Made by a program: the position numbers and the translations under genes
Notes under the pieces: model-generated
What the model was told of the DNA's origin: nothing
Databases searched by the model: none
What the model saw: only the letters and a program-made list of their open reading frames with translations
In this document: one piece after another, positions 17,937-26,980 of the stretch
Layout of the letters: every line of letters begins with the position of its first letter
How positions within the stretch are numbered: position 1 is the first letter of the stretch
DNA from: an uncultured Ilumatobacter sp.
GTDB taxonomy: Bacteria > Actinomycetota > Acidimicrobiia > Acidimicrobiales > Ilumatobacteraceae
NCBI GenBank assembly: GCA_905182555.1
Contig: CAJJBX010000017.1
Coordinates: 1 to 64,000, forward strand
Reading direction: 5' to 3'
Length of the DNA: 64,000 nt

Positions 17937-18524
17937 TCAGTTCTTGGACAGCGTCTTCAACGCGTCACGCAACAGGGTCGCAGAGTCGGCGCCACTCGGC
18001 AGTTCGCGGAGCACCTCACGAATCTCTTCGGTGCCGTAGCCCAGGCCGGCCAACGCTTCGCGCACATCAGCGACACTCGACCCTCCGCCGCTGGCAACTG
18101 TGGAGCCACCGTCCAGGATGTCGAGCGACAGTCGATTCTTGAGTTCGACAATGAGTCGTTCGGCAGTCTTCTTACCGACCTTGGGGACAAGTTGCAGCGC
18201 GGCAATGTCGTTGGTTGCCACGATGTCGATCAGCGACGCAGCCGGGTGCGTTGCCAAGACTGACATCGCCATGGCCGGGCCAACGCCGTGCGTGGCAAGC
18301 AGAACCTGGAAGGTTGCCTTGTCTTCTTTCGATGTGAATCCGAAAAGCGTCTGCGCATCTTCGCGAATATGGTGATGGATCCTCAGAAACGTGGTGCTTC
18401 CGGGCTCGAGTTCGGGGATCGCCCGTTGTGAGACGGTCACGATGTACCCGATCCCCGCGACCTCAAGCAGCACCGTGCCGTCGAGGTTGCGTTCGAGTAC
18501 TTCGCCGCGCAATGACCCGATCAT
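17937..18524 (-). CDS. ruvA: Holliday junction DNA helicase subunit RuvA
   Basis: RuvA binds Holliday junctions and loads RuvB. The 195 residues show the N-terminal OB domain ([27 protein letters not shown]), the double helix-hairpin-helix region ([37 protein letters not shown]) and the small C-terminal domain that contacts RuvB ([18 protein letters not shown]). Its ATG overlaps the ruvC stop (ATGA). It is part of ruvC-ruvA-ruvB, under the LexA box in front of ruvC. Confidence 0.96.
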   Translation of the reverse strand: MIGSLRGEVLERNLDGTVLLEVAGIGYIVTVSQRAIPELEPGSTTFLRIHHHIREDAQTLFGFTSKEDKATFQVLLATHGVGPAMAMSVLATHPAASLIDIVATNDIAALQLVPKVGKKTAERLIVELKNRLSLDILDGGSTVASGGGSSVADVREALAGLGYGTEEIREVLRELPSGADSATLLRDALKTLSKN

Positions 18525-19111
18525 CGGACACCTCCGACCGGCGGCAGGTTCTTCCTACTGCGGACGCTGTCACCGTTCAGGTGACGAACTTGACGCCCGA
18601 TTGGCGACATTGCCAGGTGGCACAGCGCAATGGCTGCAGCATCCGCAGCGTCTGCCGGCGTGGGTAACGACGACAACCTGAGCCGCTGTTGCACCATCTT
18701 CTGCACCTGCTCTTTCCCGGCGCCGCCCCATCCGGCAACGGCATCTTTGACCTGGTTGGGCGTGTACTGCAGAACCTCGCAGCCTGCGAGCGCTGCTTCG
18801 GCCAGGGCGAGACCGCTGGCCTGGCCAACACTCATTGCGGTGCGCACGTTGTTCTGGAAGAACACCTGCTCGACAGCGACAACATCGGGTTTGAACTCGG
18901 CGATTAATGCCGTGAATTCGGTGCGTAGCTCGCCAAGCCGCTGCGGAAGCGGGTCGGAAGCCGACGTTCGAATGACCCCCATGGACACGGCGGTCGCAGC
19001 GTTCGGGCCGCGACCATCGATCACGGCGAAGCCGCATCGGGTCAGGCCCGGGTCAATTCCAAGAACTCGTGAGGTAACGCCACGAACGGCGTCGACGCTA
19101 TTGGCGAACAC
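18521..19111 (-). CDS. ruvC: Holliday junction resolvase RuvC
   Basis: Endonuclease that cuts Holliday junctions. The product is 196 residues. The acidic catalytic residues appear in VLGIDPGLTRCGFAV, in VAVEQVFFQNN and in the C-terminal DAADAAAIALCH. The GTG at 19111 is the only start after the upstream in-frame stop. It lies inside the LexA box and 9 bp from a candidate -10, so the transcript may be leaderless or nearly so. The start adds about 15 residues ahead of the usual N-terminus. It overlaps ruvA by 4 bp. Confidence 0.95.
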   Translation of the reverse strand: MFANSVDAVRGVTSRVLGIDPGLTRCGFAVIDGRGPNAATAVSMGVIRTSASDPLPQRLGELRTEFTALIAEFKPDVVAVEQVFFQNNVRTAMSVGQASGLALAEAALAGCEVLQYTPNQVKDAVAGWGGAGKEQVQKMVQQRLRLSSLPTPADAADAAAIALCHLAMSPIGRQVRHLNGDSVRSRKNLPPVGGVR

Positions 19112-19118
19112 AGGTTCG
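19105..19118 (-). promoter_or_regulatory. LexA (SOS) box at the ruvC start codon
   Basis: The minus strand reads CGAACCTGTGTTCG, which fits the Gram-positive/actinobacterial SOS box CGAAC-N4-GTTCG with a perfect palindromic core. It contains the GTG start of ruvC and directly follows the candidate -10 at 19120-19125. LexA bound here would block transcription of ruvCAB, as known for mycobacterial ruvC. I found no second GAAC-N4-GTTC site in the window by eye. Confidence 0.75.
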
Positions 19119-19119
19119 T

Positions 19120-19147
19120 ACTCTAGTCCGTTGACCGATCAGATCAA
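19120..19147 (-). promoter_or_regulatory. Candidate promoter of ruvCAB
   Basis: On the minus strand TTGATC (19147-19142) and TAGAGT (19125-19120) are separated by 16 bp. They match sigma-70-type -35 and -10 hexamers in four positions each. The start point would fall at or within a few bases of the ruvC GTG. Placement beside the LexA box strengthens the call; the hexamers alone would be weak evidence. Confidence 0.4.
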
Positions 19148-19220
19148 GTGATCCCCGAAGCCCTGCGACACCACCCTGTTTCTGCGGGGCAGTTTGTGCA
19201 GGCATGCGTGTTGGCAGAGG

Positions 19221-19676
19221 TCAGCGAGAAAGCTTTTCGAGTTCTGCGACGAGTTCTTTGACCGGTCGGAACGTAAGCCCAGCCATTGCTCGGTGGGCGT
19301 AGCGGACAATGCCGTTGCTGTCGATGATGAACACGCTGCGCCGCGGAAATCCGATCGGCCCAAGCGTCCCATAGAGACCGGCAACGTCCTTGTCAACATC
19401 GGCTAACAGCGGGAACGTGAAGCCGTGCTTGTTGGCGAAGCCTTCGTGACTCGACACGTCTTGTGCCGAGATACCAATGACTTGCGCGTTCATCTCAGTG
19501 AACTGCTCGATGTCTCGGTTGTAGCTGTTGAGCTGCTTCGTACACACCGGCGTGTCGTCACCCGGGTAAAAGACGAGGACCACCGGCTGGCCGGCAAAGT
19601 CGTTGAGCGAATAGTCCTGACCACCGGTACCAGCCAGGGTGAAATTGGGTGCTTTGTCGCCAAGAGAGATACTCAC
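19221..19676 (-). CDS. bcp: Peroxiredoxin of the BCP/PrxQ type
   Basis: Thiol peroxidase that reduces hydroperoxides using thioredoxin or a similar donor. From the GTG at 19676 (VSISLGDKAPNFTL) the product is 151 residues. The peroxidatic cysteine lies in VLVFYPGDDTPVCTKQLNSY, with the arginine of the active site further on (RRSVFIIDSNGIVRY). There is no nearby resolving cysteine five residues on, so it may be a 1-Cys type. A longer frame begins at 19727 but overlaps yebC and looks unlike the family. It lies between yebC and ruvC, 22 bp after yebC. Confidence 0.92.
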   Translation of the reverse strand: MSISLGDKAPNFTLAGTGGQDYSLNDFAGQPVVLVFYPGDDTPVCTKQLNSYNRDIEQFTEMNAQVIGISAQDVSSHEGFANKHGFTFPLLADVDKDVAGLYGTLGPIGFPRRSVFIIDSNGIVRYAHRAMAGLTFRPVKELVAELEKLSR

Positions 19677-19698
19677 GATGACACGTCCAGCAGCCAGA

Positions 19699-20448
19699 TC
19701 ATTCCGAGGCCTGCTCCATGAGTTCATCGCTCATGTCGAAGTTCGAAAAGACGTCTTGCACATCGTCGTTGTCTTCGAGCGCCTCCATCACCGAGAGGAT
19801 GCCCTTGGCATCTTTCACGTCAAAGACCTCGACGAGGTTCTCGGCCAGCATCGGTGAGTCGGCCGACTGCACGGTGAAACCAGCTGCTTCAAGGTTCGCC
19901 TTGATATCGAACACCGGCGACGGATCTGAGACGACCTGGAAGTCATCGCCCGAACGTGCCATATCTTCGGCACCGGCTTCGAGCGCCGCCATCATCAGTT
20001 CATCTTCGTCAACGCCTGCACCTTCAACGATGATCACGCCCTTACGGGCGAACTGCCAACCAACTGCGCCTGGTTCGGCCATCGAGCCGCCGAGCTTGCT
20101 GAAGATCTGGCGAATATCGGCGCCCGACCGGTTGCGGTTGTCGGTCAGTACGTCGATCATCAGCGCAACGCCACCAGGCGCGTAGCCCTCGTACATGATG
20201 CTCTCGTATGCGGCGCCGTCAGCATCGCCCGTGCCACGCTTGATCGCACGCTCGATCGCGTCGTTCGTCATCTGCGCGCCCTTGGCCTTTTGGACCGCGG
20301 TACGCAGCGTGGGGTTCATATCAACGTCACCGCCGCCCTTGGCTGCGACTTCGATCTGCCGGGCAAGTTTGTTGAAGAGCTTGCCGCGCTTCGCGTCGGT
20401 TGCGCCCTTCTTGTGCTTGATCGTTGCCCATTTGGAATGGCCGGACAT
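19699..20448 (-). CDS. yebC: YebC/PmpR family protein
   Basis: Widespread family first described as transcription regulators, with recent evidence for a role in translation of proline stretches. The 249-residue product has the signature MSGHSKWATIKHKKGATDAKRGKLF and MTNDAIERAIKRGTG, YEGYAPGGVALMIDVLTDN and the C-terminal DDNDDVQDVFSNFD. This is the normal length. The pdxS-pdxT-yebC-ruvC order matches mycobacteria. It starts about 70 bp after the pdxT stop. Confidence 0.95.
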   Translation of the reverse strand: MSGHSKWATIKHKKGATDAKRGKLFNKLARQIEVAAKGGGDVDMNPTLRTAVQKAKGAQMTNDAIERAIKRGTGDADGAAYESIMYEGYAPGGVALMIDVLTDNRNRSGADIRQIFSKLGGSMAEPGAVGWQFARKGVIIVEGAGVDEDELMMAALEAGAEDMARSGDDFQVVSDPSPVFDIKANLEAAGFTVQSADSPMLAENLVEVFDVKDAKGILSVMEALEDNDDVQDVFSNFDMSDELMEQASE

Positions 20449-20519
20449 GTCGGTTCTCTCTCTGCCAGAGCGATGGACTCGGCGGGTTGATCGTCAGGTG
20501 TCGTTCGGTTGTTCCCTCG

Positions 20520-21098
20520 TCATAACGTCGCGATGAACGCTTCGTGCAGGCGAGTGTCTTCGGTGAGTTCGGGGTGGAACGATGCCACCGTACAACGTCC
20601 ACTGCGAGCGAGAACGGGAATGCCGTCGTGAACGGCGATCACTTCGACATCAGGACCCACCCGCTCGACGTACGGAGCGCGGATAAAAACGGCATGGAAG
20701 TCGTCTGCCAGCCCGTCGACCGAGAGGTCGGTTTCGAAGCTGTCGAGTTGGCGGCCGTAGCCGTTGCGTCGAACCGTCATGTCGATCAGCGAGAAACCCC
20801 GCTGATCTGGTCTCCCGTCAAGCACATCGGTCGCGCACAGAATCATCCCAGCGCAGGTGCCAAAGACCCCCATCCCGTCAGCCAACCGCTCGCCGATCGA
20901 ATCGCGCAGACCGCTGGTATCGAGCAGCATCGACATGGTCGTGCTTTCTCCCCCCGGCAAAATAAGCGCGTCAACACCTACGAGCTGCTCGGGGGTTTTG
21001 ACGAGTGGCGCATTGATACCGAGTGCCACCAGCCGCTGCTGGTGTGTTGTGAAGGCGCCCTGCAATGCGAGGACGCCGACGACAGGCCTTGCTACCAA
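20520..21098 (-). CDS. pdxT: Pyridoxal 5'-phosphate synthase glutaminase subunit PdxT
   Basis: Class I glutaminase that feeds ammonia to PdxS for pyridoxal phosphate synthesis. It shows [18 protein letters not shown], the [15 protein letters not shown] loop, the nucleophile in [11 protein letters not shown] and the His-Glu pair in [11 protein letters not shown]. The best start is a TTG at 21098, overlapping the pdxS stop (giving 192 residues); no ATG or GTG lies close to the family start. The overlap implies coupled translation, matching the 1:1 complex with PdxS. Confidence 0.93.
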   Translation of the reverse strand: MVARPVVGVLALQGAFTTHQQRLVALGINAPLVKTPEQLVGVDALILPGGESTTMSMLLDTSGLRDSIGERLADGMGVFGTCAGMILCATDVLDGRPDQRGFSLIDMTVRRNGYGRQLDSFETDLSVDGLADDFHAVFIRAPYVERVGPDVEVIAVHDGIPVLARSGRCTVASFHPELTEDTRLHEAFIATL

Positions 21099-21976
21099 CC
21101 GCGTTCGGCGTACTTGACGCTGATCTCGTCCATGCCGATACCCGTCATCGGGGCACCGATGCCACGACTGACCTTCGCCAAAACGTCGGCATCCATGTAG
21201 TGCGTCGTCGCTTCGACAATGGCCTTGGCACGTGGCGACGGGTTGTCGGCTTTGAAGATGCCTGAACCAACAAACACAGCGTCGGCACCCAGCTGCATAG
21301 CGAGTGCAGCGTCGGCGGGGGTGGCGAGGCCACCGGCACAGAACAGCGGAACGGGGAGCGTGCCGGTCTGGGCGATCTCCTGGATGAGCGAAAGCGGCGC
21401 CTGCAGCTGCTTGGCCCAACCGAAAAGTTCGGCTTCGTCGGCTTGGGTGATGCGCTTCATGTCACCGATGATCGAACGAAGATGACGCACGGCTTCAACG
21501 ACGTTGCCGGTGCCGGCCTCACCCTTCGAGCGGATCATCGCTGCACCTTCGGAGATACGACGGAGCGCCTCGCCGAGGTTGGTGGCGCCACACACGAACG
21601 GCACGTCGAACGCCATTTTGTCGATGTGGTAGGCCTCGTCAGCCGGGGTGAGGACTTCGGATTCGTCGATGAAGTCGACGCCGAGTGACTGGAGAATCTG
21701 CGCTTCGACAAAATGGCCGATGCGCGCCTTGGCCATCACGGGGATCGAGCAGACCTCCTGAATTCCGATGATCATCTCGGGGTCAGACATACGGGCGACG
21801 CCACCGTCGCGGCGAATGTCGGCAGGAACGCGCTCCAGAGCCATTACCGCCACCGCACCAGCATCTTCGGCGATCTTGGCCTGCTCGGGATTGACGACGT
21901 CCATAATGACGCCGCCCTTCATCATTTCTGCCAAGCCCCGCTTGACGGGGAATGTTCCAGTGCTCTCAACGCTCAT
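21092..21976 (-). CDS. pdxS: Pyridoxal 5'-phosphate synthase lyase subunit PdxS
   Basis: Builds pyridoxal phosphate from ribose 5-phosphate, glyceraldehyde 3-phosphate and ammonia in a TIM-barrel dodecamer. From the ATG at 21976 ([19 protein letters not shown]) it is 294 residues. Signatures are [63 protein letters not shown] and [13 protein letters not shown]. The two lysines of the imine relay lie in the conserved segments. The frame extends to 22027 but the extra residues are unlike the family. It overlaps pdxT. Confidence 0.97.
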   Translation of the reverse strand: MSVESTGTFPVKRGLAEMMKGGVIMDVVNPEQAKIAEDAGAVAVMALERVPADIRRDGGVARMSDPEMIIGIQEVCSIPVMAKARIGHFVEAQILQSLGVDFIDESEVLTPADEAYHIDKMAFDVPFVCGATNLGEALRRISEGAAMIRSKGEAGTGNVVEAVRHLRSIIGDMKRITQADEAELFGWAKQLQAPLSLIQEIAQTGTLPVPLFCAGGLATPADAALAMQLGADAVFVGSGIFKADNPSPRAKAIVEATTHYMDADVLAKVSRGIGAPMTGIGMDEISVKYAERGW

Positions 21977-22078
21977 GAACTCATCGTACTTTCGCCGAGC
22001 GGGTTCTAGCCTGATCCACTGTTGCATTCTACGGGGTACCGCTGGTACCCGTTTGAAAACGCCCCAGCAGCGGCCCAG

Positions 22079-22985
22079 CTATTCGATCGTGACGTCAGCC
22101 GGGTCGCCCGGCGAACCCACCTCGACAAGTTCAATCCAGGTCTGCCCAGGCGTCAGCTTGATTGGATTTCCGTCGTCGTCGGTCAGGACGAAGTTGTAGA
22201 CCGCCAGCTCTTTCTGCCAACGCCCAGTGATGACCTCACCGTTACTGAACACCGATGCCTGACCTTCACCCAAGACGACTGCCTCGGGAGCGTTCGAGTC
22301 GATAGAACTCTGGCGATAGTCGACGGCGAGCACAATGACGTTCTGTGCACCGATCTGACCGTAGGTCTTGTCGACGTGCTTCGTGCCCTCTTGCGAACGC
22401 TCGTAGCGCCCTTCGTCAGCGTTCCAGTCCCACCCAATGTCGACGTTGCCGATGGTGAACGACACCTTCTTGGCCACGTCGCCCGCAAAAACCGTGCCAT
22501 CGTCGAGGAACCCGAACTGGAGGCTTGGCGCGCCAGGATTATCTGCCGGCGCCAACGCGTAGAGCGACGCGGTGTCGGAGTACAGGTTGTGCGGGGCGCT
22601 TCCCGGGCCGCGGTAGTAGCTGCCGGAGTTTGAAGGTGCGCCGACGTCGACAAGGAATGAGGCCCTGATCAGACGCGTGACGCCTGGGTTGCCGCCACTC
22701 CAACCGAAGAGCGGTTCGTTCAGCGAACTGAGGAGGTTGACGTCCTGTTCGCGACCCGATCGGATCGGGCCGACCGGATCGGCGTCCTGGCTGTGGAACA
22801 CCACTGCGAAGCGAGTGAGGCCGCCTTCAACTTTTTCTTCGAAGACAACATCGGCAACAGCGATGCCCGAGTGGTTGCGGCGGGCGGCTGGGGCATTATC
22901 AATCTTGACGGCCAGCGCGGGGCGATTGGTGACGCCGCCCTCACTCCCGGCGAACATGCCTGTCGCCGAAAACATTGGCGGTTTG
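22079..22985 (-). CDS. DUF3048 family protein, 5' end lost
   Basis: From TNRPALAVKIDNAPAARRNH through PVGPIRSGREQDVNLLSSL, LFGWSGGNPGV and the C-terminal domain ending LTPGQTWIELVEV, the protein matches DUF3048 (YerB-like), usually a secreted lipoprotein or membrane-anchored protein of unknown function in Gram-positive bacteria. The N-terminal signal peptide or lipobox expected before FAGSEGG is missing. At about 22985 the sequence turns into an unrelated glutathione S-transferase fragment on the other strand. No start can be assigned; an internal ATG at 22975 is not convincing. It lies about 100 bp upstream of pdxS. Confidence 0.8.
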
Positions 22986-22989
22986 AACA

Positions 22990-23287
22990 GTCCAGCGCTG
23001 ATTCCTGAAAATTACGCACTTCGAGTGGAGATGTTTGGTTTATGCGCCGTGGTTTTGGCAGAAGACGGTTTGCTCTGGAATATGCGAATCTTGTCTGATG
23101 GCCCTTTGGGCCGAAAATACGGATACAGCGATGAAGCCAGCGCCGCAGCGCCAGCCAAAATTGCTGAGGTAATCACGTTGATCGACACCCGCCTTAAGCA
23201 GCAAGCCGAACGCGGTTCAAAATACCTTGTAGGCGATTCACTGTCGGCAGCCGACATTTATTGGGCGACGATGGGTATGAGCGTTAT
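22990..23287 (+). pseudogene. Fragment of a glutathione S-transferase-like gene, foreign to its surroundings
   Basis: The plus strand encodes about 98 residues with no start or stop of its own: IPENYALRVEMFGLCAVVLA, LLWNMRILSDGPLGRKYGYS, then KIAEVITLIDTRLKQQ and KYLVGDSLSAADIYWATMG. The last part is the helix-6 region of the C-terminal domain of glutathione S-transferases (GDxLSxADIYW). Base usage is clearly richer in A+T than the flanks. It lies exactly where the 5' end of the DUF3048 gene and the 3' end of htpX should be. It looks proteobacterial rather than actinobacterial (inference). Most likely a chimeric join in the assembly. Confidence 0.8.
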
Positions 23288-23289
23288 GG

Positions 23290-24046
23290 CGACGCTGGTG
23301 TCTTCCTTCAGCTTTTCCAGCGCCGAGATCAGACCCGGCGGATACCGAGTCAGCTGACAAGCCGTGACATCGGCAAGCGTTTCGCGGCTCCTCGAAACCG
23401 CTGCCTGCATGGCTTTGGCAATGATCGGCGACAGGACTAGCAGGGCAAAACCGGCGTAGGCCAGTGGGTTATTGCCATTCGACCGGTCACCGGAACGCGA
23501 CACACGCCCACCGTTCCACCACATCAGGCGGATCGCACCGTCGGCAAGAAGGGCGACTGCGCCAACCATCGTGACTGCGAGCGTCGAAACGAGAATGTCG
23601 TAGTTCTTGATGTGGCCGAGTTCGTGTGCAATGACTCCCTCGAGCTCGACTCGATTGAGCATTTCAAGAAGGCCGCTCGTTACTGCGATCGCAGCGTGTT
23701 CTGGGTTACGGCCAGTGGCAAAGGCATTCGGTGCCGGATCGTCGATGACATACACGCCCGGCTTCGGAAGGCCTGCAGCGATGCAGAGACCCTCGACGAT
23801 GTTGTGGAGTCTCTGGTACTGGATTTCTGAGGCCGGCTCGGCTCGGCTGATCTTCAGCGCGATCTTGTCGGCTCGCCAGTACGAGTAGAAGGCAACGCTG
23901 CCGCTGAAGACCAGTGCAACGAGCGTGAAGGCTATGCCATTGCCGACCAGCGCTCCAATGGCAGCGCCGACAAGCACGATGAAGAGCATGAAGCACGCAA
24001 CGAGCGCGACACTGCGGCGTTTATTCGATCGGATCAGTTCAAACAT
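23290..24046 (-). CDS. htpX: M48 family zinc metalloprotease HtpX, 3' end lost
   Basis: Membrane zinc protease for quality control of membrane proteins. From the ATG at 24046 (MFELIRSNKRRSVAL) it has two N-terminal helices, the zinc motif in GVIAHELGHIKNYD, two more helices, and the third ligand region SRETLADVTACQLTRYP. Similarity stops at LEKLKEDTSVA; about 40 C-terminal residues (usually ending in a THPPxxxRI motif) are missing and the sequence enters the foreign fragment. It follows lemA by 25 bp, a common pair. Confidence 0.88.
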
Positions 24047-24071
24047 GAGGTGATGTGATGCAGTCGGCTGA

Positions 24072-24626
24072 TCAGAACTCGAGGGACGGAACTGTGCGGG
24101 CGGCCTCTTCGGCCTGGAAATACTCACGACGATCGAACTTCATTGCATTGGCAAAAAACATGGTCGGAAACTGCTCGAGCTTGTTGTTGTAGTCGAGCAC
24201 GCTGTCGTTGTAAAACTGGCGTGAGTAGGCAACACGGCCTTCGGTCGCCGTCAGTTCTTCTTGCAGTTGCAGGAAGCTCTGGTTGGCCTTCAGGTCGGGA
24301 TACGCCTCCCCGAGTGCGAAGAGCTTTCCGAGCGCTCCAGTCAGCATGTTGTTGGCGCCGGCCTGGCCATCAGGCGTGTCGGGTGCAGCGATCGATGCGT
24401 TTCGGGCGTTGATCACCGCTTCGAGGGTCTCGCTCTCGTGAGCGGCATAGCCCTTCACCGTTTCGACGAGGTTGGGGATCAAATCGAGGCGGCGCTTGAG
24501 CTGGACGTCGATCTGCGACCAGGCGTTTTCGATCTGATTGCGACGGCGGATCAGCCCGTTGTAGGCACCGATCACCAACGCGAGGACGACGACAGCGATG
24601 ACGATGACGATGACAAGGATAACCAT
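24072..24626 (-). CDS. lemA: LemA family protein
   Basis: The 184-residue product has one N-terminal membrane helix (MVILVIVIVIAVVVLALVIG) and the LemA domain: YNGLIRRRNQIENAWSQIDV, RLDLIPNLVETVKGYAAHE, LTATEGRVAYSRQFYND and FPTMFFANAMKFDRREYF. The function of LemA proteins is not settled; the outside-facing helical domain is probably structural. The frequent lemA-htpX pairing suggests a link with membrane protein quality control. Length is normal. Confidence 0.93.
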   Translation of the reverse strand: MVILVIVIVIAVVVLALVIGAYNGLIRRRNQIENAWSQIDVQLKRRLDLIPNLVETVKGYAAHESETLEAVINARNASIAAPDTPDGQAGANNMLTGALGKLFALGEAYPDLKANQSFLQLQEELTATEGRVAYSRQFYNDSVLDYNNKLEQFPTMFFANAMKFDRREYFQAEEAARTVPSLEF

Positions 24627-24751
24627 GAGCGCAGTGTACGACCGATCGATGCGCGGTCAGTGGGATTCCCCACCGGTCGCACTCCTGGAGCAACCGCTAC
24701 TGAACGGCCGGACGGCCGGGACAGCCGAACAGTCGAACGGTCAGCCTGCGA

Positions 24752-25822
24752 TCAGGCAATGAGCGCTCGGTAGATCCTGATGTAGTGGTCGACCAGCGTC
24801 GACATCGAGAAGTCGAGGGCCCGAAGCGATCCGTTCGCTCGGAGGCGCTCCGTCAAATCGTCGTCGTTGAGCGCTCGCTTAATAGCAGCGGCCAATGCTC
24901 CTGGGTCACCGGGTCCAACCAGCAGCGCGTCTTGCTCGTGGGTCGCAACATTTCGATATCCGTCCAACCCGCTGGCAACCACGGTGGTTTCGGCTGCCAT
25001 CGATTCGATCAGCACGACGCCGAACGATTCGCCACCGAGTGAGGGCGCACAGAAGACGTCAGCGCCACGGAGCCGGGCGATCTTGTCTTCGTCCGTGACA
25101 CGCCCCAGCCAGTGGATGCGTGAATCTCCTTCGGTTCTGGCTTGAAGCGCAGCAGTATCTGGCCCCTCCCCCGCAATCCACAGGTCGACGTCGTCACCAA
25201 GTTGATCGAATGCATCAATCAGAACCCGCAGACCCTTGCGATCTTCGTGACGCCCACAGAAGAACACGCTCGGGCGGTCGTACTCGTGCGGCTCGAACGC
25301 TTGCATCTCTTCGATGTTGACGCCATTGAACAAGACCTCGTATTCGCCGCCGAGGTGCGACTGCACCAGTGCAAGGGCGTCTTTCGACACGACAACTTTG
25401 TGGTCAATCCGCCTGATGATCCGACTCAGCGCACGGTTGAGGAGTCGGTAGCTGGTCGATGAACCCGCCGCGTGGAACGTCGCGACGATCGGCGCAGGAT
25501 GGAACAAAACAGATGTGAGCGTCGGCCCTGGCGCAAGCGGTTCGTGGACGTGGATGACGTCGAAGGCTTCGTCGGTGAGTGCCCGCATCGTGCGAAATGC
25601 TGCTGGCGGATCGGGCGCAAGCGGAGCAATCGACCCGTTGGCTGCGAGCCGCAGCGAGTTGCCGAGAGGAGTGACGAAGCTCTCGGGTGGCGGCCCATCG
25701 CATGGGCCGAGCACTCGTGCCTCGTGTCCGCGGGCCCGCAATTCTCTGGCGAGCGCCAGCACTTGCATCTGCACACCGCCCGGGATAGTCAAGCTGTATG
25801 GGCACACAATCCCGATGCGCAT
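24752..25822 (-). CDS. pimA: Phosphatidyl-myo-inositol alpha-mannosyltransferase PimA
   Basis: GT4 (GT-B fold) enzyme that transfers the first mannose from GDP-mannose to phosphatidylinositol at the cytoplasmic face. From the ATG at 25822 the product (356 residues) starts MRIGIVCPYSLTIPGGVQ, as in PimA. It has DVIHVHEPLAPG, the C-terminal FCGRHEDRKGLRVLIDAF, and the nucleotide-sugar motif SLGGESFGVVLIESMA (E-x7-E). A GTG at 25864 could add 14 residues. It follows patA and pgsA, exactly as in mycobacteria, which supports the assignment over a general glycosyltransferase. Confidence 0.9.
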   Translation of the reverse strand: MRIGIVCPYSLTIPGGVQMQVLALARELRARGHEARVLGPCDGPPPESFVTPLGNSLRLAANGSIAPLAPDPPAAFRTMRALTDEAFDVIHVHEPLAPGPTLTSVLFHPAPIVATFHAAGSSTSYRLLNRALSRIIRRIDHKVVVSKDALALVQSHLGGEYEVLFNGVNIEEMQAFEPHEYDRPSVFFCGRHEDRKGLRVLIDAFDQLGDDVDLWIAGEGPDTAALQARTEGDSRIHWLGRVTDEDKIARLRGADVFCAPSLGGESFGVVLIESMAAETTVVASGLDGYRNVATHEQDALLVGPGDPGALAAAIKRALNDDDLTERLRANGSLRALDFSMSTLVDHYIRIYRALIA

Positions 25823-25956
25823 CGGCGGCCCATTGGCAGCATCGGTGTCGTCGGTGCTGCTCACCGTGGAATGTCTAGCTGACTGAGGCGCGTCATTTCG
25901 ACATCAGTCGAGGCTGCCCGACCAGAACGGACCTGGGTCGACATTTGAAAAGGTGT

Positions 25957-26940
25957 TTACCTGGGGTGGTGCTCGTAGCCCGGGTCGCTCGGCCAGTTGG
26001 GTTGAAACAAGTGCCACTGCGACGGGGCTCGACGGATCAGGACTTCCAGTTCCTGGGCAATGGCCTGAGTGATCCGCTGAACGTCATCACGAAGTCGTTT
26101 GGCCTGCCGTTCGACTGGAATCGGCGGACGGACGTACCCGAGGTGACCATCGAATCGATCCGTGAAGTAAATGCCGGTCGGCAGGATCGGCGCTCCGGTC
26201 CGCAAAGCGACAGTCGCTGCACCGCCGGGCAAGGTGGTGCGCTCGCCAAAAAACTCGACTTCGGGGCCACCGCCCTGGATGTCACGATCAGACAACAGAC
26301 AGACGACGTGGTTGTTATTCAGCGCCCGGATGACGGCCTTGCCCGCCTCGGGTCCCACCGGGACGACGGTCATCCCGAGTTTGGACCGCAGATCGACAAA
26401 CCAGTCGAACAACTCAGGAGGATCGAGTCGCTCCACAATCACGGTGATCGGGTGCCCGCGGTCGGCAATCCAGCGGCCAGCCCATTCCCAACCGCCCAGA
26501 TGGGGGAGCGCGATGATCGCGCCCTTTCCCGCATCGAGCGCCGTGAGGAGGTGCTGGTATCCATCTTCTCGGAACGATCGGGCCACGACACGTTTGGACA
26601 TAGCGGGGAGCCGAAAACTCTCGATCCAGTAGCGGGCATAGGAGTCAAACGACTCCTGCACGGCTCGACGCAGCCGCAGGCCGCGCAACGTTGGGTCAAC
26701 GCGCTGGAGGTGCCGCTCGATCATCGCCCGGCGTTCCGGGCTTGCAAAGTTGGCGCCCAAGCCGGCAGGCGTTGCCAGCCCAGCAGCGACGGCCCCGGGC
26801 AGAAGTCGTGCTGCGAGTGCTCCGGCCTTGTACGAGTTCGTGGTGATGCGGTTCGTAAGTTGGTCAGCGTGCCAGCGCGGATCGGCGAGATTGCCCCAAC
26901 TCGGAGTGCCCGCAGCGTTGAAACCCCGATCGTCGCTCAC
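25957..26940 (-). CDS. patA: Phosphatidylinositol mannoside acyltransferase (PatA-like)
   Basis: LpxL-family acyltransferase, expected to acylate PIM1/PIM2 on the inner face of the membrane. The 327-residue product has the catalytic motif HLGGWEW (H-x4-E pattern) near residue 145, NNHVVCLLSDRDIQGGG near residue 210, and PGGAATVALRTGAPILPTGI. The region around residues 35-60 is hydrophobic and may anchor it. It sits between pgsA and pimA, the mycobacterial order, which is the main reason for the specific name. LpxL-like enzymes with other lipid substrates look similar. Confidence 0.87.
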   Translation of the reverse strand: MSDDRGFNAAGTPSWGNLADPRWHADQLTNRITTNSYKAGALAARLLPGAVAAGLATPAGLGANFASPERRAMIERHLQRVDPTLRGLRLRRAVQESFDSYARYWIESFRLPAMSKRVVARSFREDGYQHLLTALDAGKGAIIALPHLGGWEWAGRWIADRGHPITVIVERLDPPELFDWFVDLRSKLGMTVVPVGPEAGKAVIRALNNNHVVCLLSDRDIQGGGPEVEFFGERTTLPGGAATVALRTGAPILPTGIYFTDRFDGHLGYVRPPIPVERQAKRLRDDVQRITQAIAQELEVLIRRAPSQWHLFQPNWPSDPGYEHHPR

Positions 26941-26980
26941 GCGACGTTACGCAGAGACTCAGGCGCCGCTGCTCGGCCGC

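Noticed and set aside
22990-23287. Real insertion of a mobile gene cassette carrying a GST
   Set aside because: No inverted repeats, target duplication, attachment site or transposase; only an internal gene fragment is present and both neighbours lose their ends.
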